From contig NZ_VSFF01000018.1 of assembly GCF_008085905.1 (NCBI RefSeq), positions 124,001 to 188,000 on the forward strand: 64,000 bases of DNA. Direction: 5' to 3'. Both the position numbers and the translations under genes were made by a program. The notes under the pieces were generated by a model. The model was not told where the DNA came from. It did no database searches and worked only from the letters and a program-made list of their open reading frames with translations. Origin of the DNA: Actinomadura syzygii. GTDB taxonomy: Bacteria; Actinomycetota; Actinomycetes; Streptosporangiales; Streptosporangiaceae. Of the stretch, positions 28,370-37,126 are shown piece by piece (positions within the stretch are counted from its first letter, which is position 1; every line of letters begins with the position of its first letter).

Positions 28370-29134
28370 TTGGGTCGCTACGACGGGCGGGTCGCCGTCA
28401 TCACCGGAGGCGGACGCGGCATCGGGTTCGGGATCGCAGCCCGCCTCGCAGAGGAGGGCGCGTCGGTCGCCCTGGTCGACCTCGACGAGGCCGCGGTCAC
28501 CGAGGCGGCCGGGAGGGTGCCGGTGCGGGACGGTGCGAAGGCCGTCGGGATCGCCGCCGACATCAGCGCGGCCGAGGCGGTCGAGCGGGCGGTCGGCCGG
28601 GTCGTCGAGGAACTCGGCGGCGTCCACGTGCTGGTGAACAACGCCGGGATCACCCGCGACAACCTGCTGCACAAGATGTCCGAGGACGACTGGGATCTGG
28701 TGATGGGCGTCCATCTGAAAGGGGCGTTCCTGATGGCCAGGGAGGCGCAGCGGCATTTCGTTAAGCAGCGGTACGGGAAGATCCTGACACTGTCGAGCAC
28801 CGCCGCGCTCAGCAGTCGCGGCCAGGTCAACTACTCGACCGCGAAGATGGGCGTGCAGGGCTTCACCCGCACGCTCGGCGTCGAGCTCGGACCGTTCGGC
28901 GTGAACGTCAACGCGATCGCGCCCGGCTTCATCACCACCGAGATGACCGACGGCGCCGCGCGCCGTCTCGGCCGGGACGTCGAGGAGTTCCGCCGGGCCA
29001 GGGCCGAGGTGACACCGGTCAGGCGGGTCGGGTCCCCGGCGGACGTCGCGGCGGCGGCGGCGTTTCTGTGCAGCGACGAGGCGTCGTACATCACCGGGCA
29101 GACGCTGTACGTCGACGGCGGGGCGAGGCTGTGA
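28370..29134 (+). CDS. FabG-like short-chain dehydrogenase
   Basis: A 254-residue SDR with TGGGRGIG, NNAG, catalytic Ser region LTLSSTAAL, YSTAK and PGFITTEMT, ending YVDGG as in 3-ketoacyl reductases and 3-hydroxyacyl-CoA dehydrogenases. I prefer the TTG at 28370 because AGGAGG lies five bases upstream and the protein then opens like its relatives. The frame is open to a GTG at 28307; that stretch consists of three 15-bp tandem repeats encoding N-S-A-D-V units. Confidence 0.88.
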   Translation: MGRYDGRVAVITGGGRGIGFGIAARLAEEGASVALVDLDEAAVTEAAGRVPVRDGAKAVGIAADISAAEAVERAVGRVVEELGGVHVLVNNAGITRDNLLHKMSEDDWDLVMGVHLKGAFLMAREAQRHFVKQRYGKILTLSSTAALSSRGQVNYSTAKMGVQGFTRTLGVELGPFGVNVNAIAPGFITTEMTDGAARRLGRDVEEFRRARAEVTPVRRVGSPADVAAAAAFLCSDEASYITGQTLYVDGGARL

Positions 29135-29182
29135 GCGGCCCCCGGTCACGTCATATCCATGAAGCGGTCCAGGGAGGCCGGA

Positions 29183-30196
29183 ATGCATTTCGCTCTTTCT
29201 GAGGACCAGCGCATCCTCCAGCGGACGACCGACGAGGTCTGCGCGGAACTCCTCGCGGAGTCGCCGGCGGCCGACGCGCGGGCGGACGGCGGCGCGCTGC
29301 GCGCCCGGCTGTGGTCGAAGCTGGTCGAGCTCGACCTCGTCGGGCTGCTGGTCCCCGAGCACCAGGGCGGCGCGGGCGGGTCGCTGACCGACGCCTGCGT
29401 CGTGGCCGAGGCGCTCGGCCGCCACATCGCGCCGGTGCCCTACGTCGGAACCGCCATCGCGGCGGCGGCCCTGCTCCGCTACGCCGACGGCCCGGAGGAG
29501 CCGCTCGCCCGGCTCTGCGGCGGCGACGCATACTCGGTCCTGCTCGACGAACGGCTCGGCCATCCGGTCGACACGGCGACGGTCGCGTTCGACTGGGTCG
29601 ACGGTGCCCGGGGCGTCGCGCTCTCCCCGGACGGGCGCGCCACGGTGCACGAACTCGCCGACGCCGACCCGATCATCGACGTCGATCCGCTGCACCGGCT
29701 GTGCCGGGTCCGGGCCGTCCCGTCCGGCGCGGCCTTCGGCGAGGGGGCGCGCAGGGCGCGGGCGGTCGCGTGGACCGGGGCTGCGGCGCTGCTGACCGGG
29801 CTCGCCGACGGGGCACTGCGCCAGGCCGTCGACTACGCGCGGCAGCGCGAGCAGTATGACCGTCCGATCGGCTCGTTCCAGGCCGTGCAGCACCTCTGCG
29901 CGGACATGCTCGTCGACGTCGAGACGTCCCGCTCCATCACCTACGGCGCCTCCTGGGCGGCGGAGCACGCCCCGATCGACGAGGCGGAACGGGTGGCGGC
30001 GGGCGCGAAGGCCCACGCCGGGGCGGCGGCGGTCAGGGTCTGCGAGACCGGAATCCAGGTTCTCGGTGGGATCGGCGTGACGCAGGAGCACGACGCCCAC
30101 CTCCGCCTGCGCGGTGCGCACCTGCACCACGCGGCGTTCGGCAACTCGGACGCGCCGCTGATGCTTCTCGCCGGGCGCGTCCTCGAAAAGGTTTGA
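29183..30196 (+). CDS. Acyl-CoA dehydrogenase, short subunit of a pair
   Basis: A 337-residue dehydrogenase-like protein. The helical core RQREQYDRPIGSFQAVQHLC is present, but the T/SEP-x-GSD flavin loop and the catalytic Glu motif are both absent. This matches one subunit of the alpha2-beta2 dehydrogenases known from steroid side-chain degradation (ChsE1/ChsE2 type), where the partner supplies the missing parts. The next gene, 11 bases on, is that partner. GGGAGG precedes the ATG at 29183. Confidence 0.88.
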   Translation: MHFALSEDQRILQRTTDEVCAELLAESPAADARADGGALRARLWSKLVELDLVGLLVPEHQGGAGGSLTDACVVAEALGRHIAPVPYVGTAIAAAALLRYADGPEEPLARLCGGDAYSVLLDERLGHPVDTATVAFDWVDGARGVALSPDGRATVHELADADPIIDVDPLHRLCRVRAVPSGAAFGEGARRARAVAWTGAAALLTGLADGALRQAVDYARQREQYDRPIGSFQAVQHLCADMLVDVETSRSITYGASWAAEHAPIDEAERVAAGAKAHAGAAAVRVCETGIQVLGGIGVTQEHDAHLRLRGAHLHHAAFGNSDAPLMLLAGRVLEKV

Positions 30197-30207
30197 GGCG
30201 GACACAC

Positions 30208-31356
30208 GTGGACCTTCGTGATTCCCCGGAAGAAGCCGGTTTCCGAGGACGGCTGTGCGCCTGGCTCAAGGAGAACGTGCCGGCCGATCCGGAGCCGGCG
30301 GTGCTCGCCGAGCGCTGGCCGTACATGCGCGCGTTCCAGCAGCACCTGTACCGCGGCGGCTGGGTCGCGCTGTCGTATCCGGAGCAGGTCGGCGGCCAGG
30401 GCCTCGGGCCGATGGAGGAGGCGATCCTCAGCGAGGAGCTCGGCCGGGCCGGCGCTCCGACCCTGCTTCCGCTCGGCCACCTCGGACGGCCGCTGCTCAG
30501 CCACGGCACCGACGAGCAGCGGCGCCGCTACCTGCCGCCGCTGCTCGCGTCCGAGGAGATCTGGTGCCAGGGGTTCTCGGAGCCGCAGGCCGGCTCCGAC
30601 CTCGCCGCGCTGCGCACGCGCGCCGTCCGCGCGGACGGCGTATGGGTGCTCGACGGCCACAAGACCTGGACGAGCTACGGCGCGTTCGCCGACTTCTGCC
30701 TGCTGCTCGCCCGCACGGACCCGGATGCCGTCCGGCACCGCGGGATCTCGGCGTTCATCGTCCCGCTGGACGCGCCGGGGGTGACCGTCCGGCCGATCGT
30801 GCTCGCCAACGGGGACGAGGAGTTCGCCGAGATCTTCTTGGACGACGTGCGGATCCCGGCGGCGAACATCCTCGGCCGGCCGAACGACGGCTGGCGGATC
30901 GCCATGGACGTGGTCAACTACGAAAGGGGCGCCGTCGAGACCGGGTACCTGCCGAAGTTCGAACGCTACCTTTCCGAGATCGCCGCGTTCGTCAAGGCGC
31001 AGCCGGCGGCGCCGGACCGGGCGACGCTCCGCGCGCTCGGTGAGGCGGCGGCCGCGCTGGAAGTGCTGCGGATGCACTGCCTGCGCACGCTGAGCGATCG
31101 CGTCTCGGGCGCGCCTCCCGGTCCGGAGAGCTCGATCGACAAGCTGCTCATGACCGCGGTGGAGCAGAGGCTGACGGCCCTCAGCCTGAGCCTGCTGACC
31201 GACACGGATGCGCCGGGAAACGCCGCGTCCGGCCGGGCCGAGTGGTTCGACCGGTACCTGTACGGCCGGGCCGGGAGCATCTACGGTGGGTCGGCGCAGA
31301 TCCAGCGCAACATCCTCGCCGAGCGGCTGCTGGGGCTGCCGCGAAGCGCCGGGTAG
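30208..31356 (+). CDS. Acyl-CoA dehydrogenase, long subunit of a pair
   Basis: A 382-residue partner of the preceding protein. It has the flavin loop GFSEPQAGSDLAALRTRA and C-terminal IYGGSAQIQRN, again with Gly in place of the usual Glu. I use the GTG at 30208, preceded by GAGGCGG; a TTG at 30193 overlapping the previous stop is the alternative. Predicted to form a heterotetramer acting on a branched or ring-bearing acyl-CoA. Confidence 0.9.
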   Translation: MDLRDSPEEAGFRGRLCAWLKENVPADPEPAVLAERWPYMRAFQQHLYRGGWVALSYPEQVGGQGLGPMEEAILSEELGRAGAPTLLPLGHLGRPLLSHGTDEQRRRYLPPLLASEEIWCQGFSEPQAGSDLAALRTRAVRADGVWVLDGHKTWTSYGAFADFCLLLARTDPDAVRHRGISAFIVPLDAPGVTVRPIVLANGDEEFAEIFLDDVRIPAANILGRPNDGWRIAMDVVNYERGAVETGYLPKFERYLSEIAAFVKAQPAAPDRATLRALGEAAAALEVLRMHCLRTLSDRVSGAPPGPESSIDKLLMTAVEQRLTALSLSLLTDTDAPGNAASGRAEWFDRYLYGRAGSIYGGSAQIQRNILAERLLGLPRSAG

Positions 31357-31381
31357 TCCGGGCTGCGCGGCGGGGCCGGGT

Positions 31382-32032
31382 TCAGGCGAGGACGCCGCGG
31401 ACGGCGTACTCGGCGAGCCTCGCCGCGGTCCGCTCGCGCTCGGCCGCCGAGTCGCGCGGACCGCCCGGACGGAACCAGGCGTGCATCCAGTTCACGGTGC
31501 CGAGCACGGCCTTGACGAGGGTGTTCACGTCGGTGTCGCGGAAGACGCCGGCCTCGATCCCCTCCTTGACGACGGCCGTGAAGTACGCCTCGAACTGGCG
31601 GCGCATCTTCATGATGCGGGCCATCTGCTCTTCCTTGTTGCGGCCCTCGCCCGCGAGGTTCATCTCGATCTGGTACTGCGCGGGGCCCATGTAGTCGGCC
31701 CTGTTCATGAGGTGCATCGCGTGGTGGTGCACCATCTCGCGCAGCTTCTCCTCCGGGCCGAGGTCGTCCCGCTCCGCGGTCGGCCCGACGGCCTCCAGCG
31801 CCCACTCCAGGGCCTGCTGGTGGATCCCGATGAACAGGTCGCCCTTGGTCCGGAAGTAGTGGTAGATCCGGCCCTTGGTGCAGCCGAGCACGTCGGCGAC
31901 GTCGTCGATGGAGGTGGCCGCGTACCCTCGCTCGGAGAACGCCGTCGCCGCCGCGTCGAGGATCTCCCGCGCGCTCGCCTGGCGCTTCGAGGTCAGCTTC
32001 TCCGTACGTCCGTTGGCGAAGGCTTGTCGCAT
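31382..32032 (-). CDS. TetR-family regulator of the catabolic cluster
   Basis: A 216-residue regulator. The N-terminal helix-turn-helix reads TSIDDVADVLGCTKGRIYHY and the remainder is an all-helical ligand domain. It is the only regulator within the 27-kb cluster, sits near its centre, and has a half-operator five bases before its start. Lipid-catabolism TetR proteins usually release DNA on binding an acyl-CoA intermediate, so it is probably a repressor of the five operator-bearing units and of itself. Confidence 0.9.
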   Translation of the reverse strand: MRQAFANGRTEKLTSKRQASAREILDAAATAFSERGYAATSIDDVADVLGCTKGRIYHYFRTKGDLFIGIHQQALEWALEAVGPTAERDDLGPEEKLREMVHHHAMHLMNRADYMGPAQYQIEMNLAGEGRNKEEQMARIMKMRRQFEAYFTAVVKEGIEAGVFRDTDVNTLVKAVLGTVNWMHAWFRPGGPRDSAAERERTAARLAEYAVRGVLA

Positions 32033-32036
32033 GTCG

Positions 32037-32054
32037 ACATACTACTCGGCCGGA
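32037..32054 (-). promoter_or_regulatory. Degenerate operator at the TetR gene
   Basis: ACATACTAC at 32037-32045 matches one half of the regulon operator exactly; the other half is not conserved. Located between positions -5 and -22 of the TetR start, suited to weak autoregulation. Confidence 0.45.
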
Positions 32055-32100
32055 TGTATCGCCCGCCCGGATCCGAGGCGGGGCCTCCATCTTCCACCCG

Positions 32101-32130
32101 CGGTGGCGGAGCCGCCCGGCTCCGCCACCG
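32101..32130. other. Perfect 14-bp inverted repeat between TetR gene and thioesterase
   Basis: CGGTGGCGGAGCCG-CC-CGGCTCCGCCACCG fills 32101-32130 exactly, ten bases before operator 2. It looks like a terminator or insulator although no gene ends here; it might block read-through into the thioesterase or structure the region between divergent promoters. Confidence 0.55.
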
Positions 32131-32140
32131 GACAGAAAAA

Positions 32141-32158
32141 ACCTACGTGGTAGTATGT
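32141..32158 (+). promoter_or_regulatory. TetR-regulon operator 2, upstream of thioesterase
   Basis: ACCTACGTGGTAGTATGT, identical over 18 bases to operator 1, with the TAGTAT -10-like box inside it; 25 bases before the thioesterase GTG. Confidence 0.75.
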
Positions 32159-32183
32159 CGAGTGTGTCCAAAGTGAGCAGCCC

Positions 32184-33062
32184 GTGACCGCGGCCAGTCG
32201 GATCGACCGTCCGGGCGGGGTCGGCGCGCTGCTCGAACTCGACCGGCTCGGACCGCTGACCTTCCGCGGCAGGGCTCACGAGGGTGAGCGGGTCAGGCTG
32301 TACGGCGGCGAGGTCGCGGCGCAGGCCGTGGCGGCCGCCGCCCGGACGGTGCCGCCGGGCCGTCCGCCCAACTCGCTCGGCGCGTACTTCCTCCTCCCCG
32401 GCGACTCCACCGTCCCCGTCGTCTACACGGTCGGGACCGCGCGCGACGGCGGCGCCTTCAGCACCAGGACGGTCGAGGCGCGCCAGCCGGGCGGTGCGAT
32501 CCTGCTGGCGACGGCCTCGTTCCAGCGTCCGGAGCGCGGGCTGAGCCATCAGGTGCGTCCCGCCCCGGTGCCGCCGCCGGAGGAGTCGCCTCCGGTGGAG
32601 CGGGCCTTCGCGGACGATCCGCGGACGCTCGCCTTCCTCTCCGAAGTGACCGCCTGGCTCCCGGTCGAGATCCGCTTCCCGGACGGGTCGCTGGACGTGC
32701 CGAGCCGGAGCGGGCACATCGCCGCGCTGCGGTTCTGGATGCGGGCCGGGCATCGGCTCCCGGACGCGCCCGAGACCCAGGCCGCGGGCGTCGTCTACCT
32801 CTCCGACCTGCTCATGCTCGCGGCGAGCGTCCAGCCGCACCCGCACCGCATCACCGACGGGACCGTGTGGTTCGCCACGATCGGCCACTCGGTCGTCCTG
32901 CACGCGCCGGCCCGCGCCGACGACTGGCTGCTGTACGAGATCGAGAGCGACTGGGCGGGAGCCGGGCGCTGCCTGACCCGCGGCCGGCTGTTCGACCGGA
33001 CCGGACGGCTGTGCGGCAGCACGACCCAGGAGGCCGTCCTCCGCGTCGCCGAGCCCGGCTGA
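32184..33062 (+). CDS. Two-domain (TesB-type) acyl-CoA thioesterase
   Basis: A 292-residue double hot-dog protein similar to acyl-CoA thioesterase II. The N-terminal half has GGEVAAQAVAAAARTVPPGR and SLGAYFLLPGD, and the C-terminal half ends with the second hot-dog strand set. It releases free acid and CoA, possibly to rescue CoA or expel dead-end intermediates. Starts at GTG behind operator 2 and is transcribed on its own. Confidence 0.88.
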   Translation: MTAASRIDRPGGVGALLELDRLGPLTFRGRAHEGERVRLYGGEVAAQAVAAAARTVPPGRPPNSLGAYFLLPGDSTVPVVYTVGTARDGGAFSTRTVEARQPGGAILLATASFQRPERGLSHQVRPAPVPPPEESPPVERAFADDPRTLAFLSEVTAWLPVEIRFPDGSLDVPSRSGHIAALRFWMRAGHRLPDAPETQAAGVVYLSDLLMLAASVQPHPHRITDGTVWFATIGHSVVLHAPARADDWLLYEIESDWAGAGRCLTRGRLFDRTGRLCGSTTQEAVLRVAEPG

Positions 33063-33135
33063 GCTAGGCCGGCCGAAGAGGGGCCGGACCCGCCCCGACC
33101 TGCGGCGCTTCGAGGCATCCGGCCGGGATCGGCCG

Positions 33136-33167
33136 TTGACGCGCAAACAACCTACTGAGTAGCATGT
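33136..33167 (+). promoter_or_regulatory. Promoter and TetR-regulon operator 3, upstream of ABC importer
   Basis: Operator ACCTACTGAGTAGCATGT (33150-33167), core CTAC-TGA-GTAG. A -35 TTGACG (33136-33141), 18-base spacer and -10 TAGCAT (33160-33165) fit well, so a bound repressor would cover the -10. Confidence 0.75.
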
Positions 33168-33328
33168 TTTTTGCCGGGGTGACGCACACCACTCCGCCGA
33201 AGTGCAGAGTCGCGCCGAGGCCAGGGCCCGCATCCCCGTCCGGACCAGCCGCCCGAGCGGAGCGTCCCCACCCCACCTCCATCGCACGTTCCGGGCGGAC
33301 ACCGCTCGACGAGCCGAAGAGAGAAGAC

Positions 33329-34465
33329 ATGCAGACAAGGCTCAGTACCCCAGTCGCGGCGCTCGCCGCCGGCGCGCTCTGCCTGACGCTGGCCGCCTGC
33401 GGCGGCGACAAGAGCGCCGAGGCGGACGGCGGCGGCACCTCCGCCGCCGCGAAGGCCGTGATCGCCGACGCCGAGGCGGCGTACGCGAAGTACACCCGCC
33501 CGCAGCCCGCGGCCCCGGTCCCGGCGCTGCCCGCGCCCGCGCCGCGCGGCAAGCGGCTCGCGGTCGTCACGTGCTCGATCCCGGTGTGCGTCACCCTGTC
33601 CGACGGCGCCGAGGAGGCGGCCCGCAAGCTGGGCTGGACGGTCACGACCCTCCAGTCCAACAGCACGCCGCAGGGCTTCGTCTCGGTGATGGACCAGGTC
33701 GCCGCGAACCCGCCCGACGCCGTCGCCTACATCCCGGCCGTGCCGGACTCCTCGATCCGCCCGCAGCTCGCGAAGCTCCAGGCCGCCGGTACGAAGATCA
33801 CCGAGATCTCGCCGCTGACCGCTGCCCTGACGCCGGACGGGCCGGTCCAGGCCGTCGTGTTCGGGCAGAACGACGCAGCGCTGACCGGGACGCTGATGGG
33901 CCAGGCGGTGGTGGCCGACGCCGACGGCCCCGCGAAGTCGGTGTTCGTCTGGGACCCGTCCTTCACCGGCTCCTGGGGTCCGATCAAGGACGCCTACCAG
34001 AAGGTGCTGAAGGGCGCCGGGCGTCCGGCGGGCGTCCTGGAGGTCTCGAACGCCAACATCGGCAAGACCGTCCCGAGCCAGATCGTCAGCTACCTCCAGG
34101 CCCATCCCGACACCAGGTACGTCGCGCTCGCGGTCGTCGACTACAACGCCGGGCTCGACGCCGCGCTGCGCGCCGCCGGGCTGGCCGGGAAGGTCAAGGT
34201 CCTCAGCCGGGCGGCCGACGCGGCGTCCCTCAAGGCGATCCGGGCCGGGACGCAGTGGGCCTCGATCGGGCTGGAGCTCGGCGCCGCCGGCTACCGCGCG
34301 ATCGACCAGCTCATCCGGCTGATGACGGGCGTGCCGCTCGGCGACCGGGCCGACGCCGCCGGGTGGCAGCAGATCTACGTCAAGGGCAACGTGACCCAGA
34401 CCAGCGACAAGCCCGAGCCGCCGGACTACGCGCGGACGTACCTCACGGCCTGGCGGGTGGGATGA
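33329..34465 (+). CDS. Sugar-type ABC importer, substrate-binding lipoprotein
   Basis: A 378-residue binding protein of the RbsB-like (Peripla_BP_4) class. The signal ends LAAC with Cys24; a long Ala/Pro-rich linker precedes the two-lobed domain (GKRLAVVTCSIPVCVTLSDG onward). The start at 33329 is chosen over 33164 because the longer version begins inside the operator. Overlaps the ATPase gene by ATGA. Although the family is named for sugars, its context suggests the catabolic substrate is the ligand. Confidence 0.88.
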   Translation: MQTRLSTPVAALAAGALCLTLAACGGDKSAEADGGGTSAAAKAVIADAEAAYAKYTRPQPAAPVPALPAPAPRGKRLAVVTCSIPVCVTLSDGAEEAARKLGWTVTTLQSNSTPQGFVSVMDQVAANPPDAVAYIPAVPDSSIRPQLAKLQAAGTKITEISPLTAALTPDGPVQAVVFGQNDAALTGTLMGQAVVADADGPAKSVFVWDPSFTGSWGPIKDAYQKVLKGAGRPAGVLEVSNANIGKTVPSQIVSYLQAHPDTRYVALAVVDYNAGLDAALRAAGLAGKVKVLSRAADAASLKAIRAGTQWASIGLELGAAGYRAIDQLIRLMTGVPLGDRADAAGWQQIYVKGNVTQTSDKPEPPDYARTYLTAWRVG

Positions 34466-36003
34466 GCGCGGTCGGGGCCGATGCGGCGCGCGTCGTGCTG
34501 AGCCTCGGCTCGCTCTCCAAGACGTTCCCGGCCCAGAAGGCGCTGGACGGCGTCGACCTGGAGATGCGGGCGGGCGAGGTGCACTGCCTGCTCGGCCAGA
34601 ACGGCTCGGGCAAGTCGACGCTGATCAAGATCCTCGCGGGCTACCACGCGCCGGACCCCGGCGCGACGGCCGTCCTGAACGGCGCTCCGCTGGCGCTCGG
34701 CAGGTCCGCCGCGCGGGAGCGGTCGGTGGCCTTCATCCACCAGGACCTCGGGCTCGTCGCCGAGCTGGACGCCGTGGACAACCTGGCGCTCGGCAACCGG
34801 TACGCCGGGCGGTGGTGGCTGTCGGGCCGCCGCGAGCGCAGCGCGGCGGCCCGGCTGCTGGCGGAGTTCGAGGTGGACCTCGAACCGGGCCGTCCGCTGG
34901 CCGCGGCCACGCCCGGACAGCGGACGATGGTCGCGATCGTGCGGGCGGTCGCGGCGACCGGCGGGGCGCCCGCCCTGCTCGTCCTGGACGAGCCGACCGC
35001 GTCCCTTCCGCAGCACCAGGTGGAGCAGCTGTTCGACCTGCTGCGCAAGCTCCGCGAGCGCGGTGCCGCGATCCTCTACGTGACGCACCGCCTGCGCGAG
35101 GTGTTCCAGGTCGGCGACCGGGTCACCGTCCTGCGGGACGGGCGCCGCGTCACCACCCGGCCGGTCGGCTCCGTCGACGGCGCGGACGAGCTCGTCCGGC
35201 TGATCATCGGCCGGGCCCCGGCGGAGTTCGCGCCGCCGCTCCCGCCGCCGGACTCGGAGGTGCTGCTCAGCGCGTCCGGCGTGGCCGGCGAGCAGGTGGC
35301 CGACTTCTCGCTGGACGTCAGGGCCGGTGAGATCGTCGGCGTCACCGGGCTGATCGGCTCCGGGTACGACCAGGCGCTCGGGCTGGCGTTCGGCGCCCGC
35401 CGCCGCGAGGGCGGCGAGGTGCGGATCGGCGGGCGGGCCGTCCCGGCGGGCCGTCCCGACCGGGCGATCGCCGCCGGGCTGGCCTACGCGTCGGCCGACC
35501 GGAAGCGGCTCTCCACCATTCCCGCGTGGACCGCGCGGGAGAACGTCACCCTGCCGCGGCTGCCGACCGCCGGGCCCGCGCGCTGGCTCGGCGGGCGGCT
35601 GGAACGGCGCGAGGTCCGCCCGTGGATCGAGCGGCTGGACGTGGTGCCCGCCGATCCCGACCGTCCGCTGGCCCTGCTGAGCGGCGGCAACCAGCAGAAG
35701 CTGGTGCTGGCGCGCTGGCTGCGTCTCGACGCCCGGGTGCTGCTCCTGGACGAGCCCACCAGCGGCGTCGACGCGGGCGCGAAGGCGTCCATCTACGACG
35801 TGCTGGCCGGCGTCGCCGCGCGGGGGCGCGCGGTGGTGCTGTCGTCCTCCGACGCCGAGGAGCTGTGCGCCGTGTGCGACCGGGTGCTCGTCATGCGGCA
35901 CGGCGCGGTCCGCGCCGAGCTGTCGAAGGGCGAGCTGTCGGTCGCGCGAATCGTGAGCGAGACGATCCGCGACTCCGCCGACGATACCGAGGAGCACTCA
36001 TGA
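34462..36003 (+). CDS. Sugar-type ABC importer, double ATPase
   Basis: A 513-residue fused ATPase like RbsA. Domain one has Walker A GQNGSGKST and Walker B LLVLDEP but a degenerate signature (TPGQR). Domain two has a degenerate Walker A (GLIGSGYDQ) and a canonical signature LLSGGNQQK with LLLDEPTSGVD. Such asymmetry is normal for the family, but the TPGQR change is unusual. ATGA overlaps link it to both neighbours. Confidence 0.92.
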   Translation: MSAVGADAARVVLSLGSLSKTFPAQKALDGVDLEMRAGEVHCLLGQNGSGKSTLIKILAGYHAPDPGATAVLNGAPLALGRSAARERSVAFIHQDLGLVAELDAVDNLALGNRYAGRWWLSGRRERSAAARLLAEFEVDLEPGRPLAAATPGQRTMVAIVRAVAATGGAPALLVLDEPTASLPQHQVEQLFDLLRKLRERGAAILYVTHRLREVFQVGDRVTVLRDGRRVTTRPVGSVDGADELVRLIIGRAPAEFAPPLPPPDSEVLLSASGVAGEQVADFSLDVRAGEIVGVTGLIGSGYDQALGLAFGARRREGGEVRIGGRAVPAGRPDRAIAAGLAYASADRKRLSTIPAWTARENVTLPRLPTAGPARWLGGRLERREVRPWIERLDVVPADPDRPLALLSGGNQQKLVLARWLRLDARVLLLDEPTSGVDAGAKASIYDVLAGVAARGRAVVLSSSDAEELCAVCDRVLVMRHGAVRAELSKGELSVARIVSETIRDSADDTEEHS

Positions 36004-37085
36004 CCCTTCCATCCCAGTCCGTCGCCACCGAGCCCGGACCCGCGCCGGAGGGCGGCGCCGGGGCGCCGCGCGGCATCCGCCTCCTGCGGCAGGTCGCGGC
36101 GCGGATCCAGGCGGCCAGGTACAGCGGGCTGCTGCTGTGCGCGGCGCTGGTCGTCTTCTTCACCCTCCAGTTGCCGGAGACGTTCCCGACGCGGGCGACG
36201 TTCACCGGCATCGCGGGCGACCAGTCGGTCACGATGATCCTCGCGCTGGGCCTGCTGGTGACCCTGGCCGTCGGCCAGTTCGACCTGTCGGCGGCGCAGA
36301 ACCTCGGCATGAGCGCCATGGTCTGCAGCGTCCTGATGGTGCACCACCACGTGAGCCCCGCCGTCGCCGTGCTGGTGACGCTGCTGATCGGACTCCTCGT
36401 CGGCCTGGTCAACGCGGTCTTCGTGGCGGTGATCGGCATCGACAGCCTGATCGCCACGCTCGGCATGAGCTCGGTGCTGCTCGCGGTCACCGGGCAGGTG
36501 TCGGACTACCAGTTCGTCGGCCCGGTGCCCGCCGGGTTCCAGGAGGTCGCGAACCACGAGGTCCTCGGGGTGCCGAGCGTCGCGCTGTACGCGGTCGTGC
36601 TGAGCGTCGTCGCGTGGTACGTCCTGGAGCACACGCCCGTCGGACGCCGCGCGTTCGCGGTCGGGGCGAACCCGGACGCGTCCCGGCTGGCGGGCGTCCG
36701 GACCGTCCGGTACGTCGCGGGCTCGTTCGTGGTGACGTCGCTGTTCGCCGCGGCCGCCGGGGTGCTCGTCACCGCGAAGATCGGCAACGTGGCGCCCACG
36801 CTCGGCCCCGCCTACCTGCTGCCGAGCTTCGCCGCGTGCTTCCTCGGCACCACCCAGCTCAAGCCGGGGCGGTTCAACGTCGGCGGCACCGTCATCGCGC
36901 TGCTGCTGCTCGCCGTCGGCGTCAAGGGCCTCCAGCTCAACGGCAACCAGCTCTGGGTGACGGACCTGTTCAACGGCGTCGCGCTGCTCGCCGCGGTGAG
37001 CGCCGCGCTGCTCAGCGGCAGGATCCGGCCGAAGCTCAGGCCGCGGCGGCGGGCGGTCCGGGCCGAGGCCGCGACGGCGCGCTGA
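36000..37085 (+). CDS. Sugar-type ABC importer, permease
   Basis: A 361-residue RbsC-like permease with about eight to ten transmembrane segments and the conserved GQFDLS and GANPDASRLAGV regions. Last gene of the SBP-ATPase-permease operon under operator 3; a hairpin follows its stop. Confidence 0.9.
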   Translation: MTLPSQSVATEPGPAPEGGAGAPRGIRLLRQVAARIQAARYSGLLLCAALVVFFTLQLPETFPTRATFTGIAGDQSVTMILALGLLVTLAVGQFDLSAAQNLGMSAMVCSVLMVHHHVSPAVAVLVTLLIGLLVGLVNAVFVAVIGIDSLIATLGMSSVLLAVTGQVSDYQFVGPVPAGFQEVANHEVLGVPSVALYAVVLSVVAWYVLEHTPVGRRAFAVGANPDASRLAGVRTVRYVAGSFVVTSLFAAAAGVLVTAKIGNVAPTLGPAYLLPSFAACFLGTTQLKPGRFNVGGTVIALLLLAVGVKGLQLNGNQLWVTDLFNGVALLAAVSAALLSGRIRPKLRPRRRAVRAEAATAR

Positions 37086-37095
37086 CCGGCCGCCC

Positions 37096-37126
37096 GGCCC
37101 GGACCGGTCACCCGCCGGACCGGGCC
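37096..37126. terminator. Bidirectional hairpin between convergent operons
   Basis: GGCCCGGACCGG / CCGGACCGGGCC, 12-base arms with one mismatch and a seven-base loop, between the permease stop and the opposite-strand dehydrogenase whose last codons it overlaps. Confidence 0.55.

Noticed and set aside
33164..33328. N-terminal extension of the sugar-type binding protein
   Set aside because: It begins in the operator and would bury the lipoprotein signal; ATG 33329 gives a normal signal peptide.
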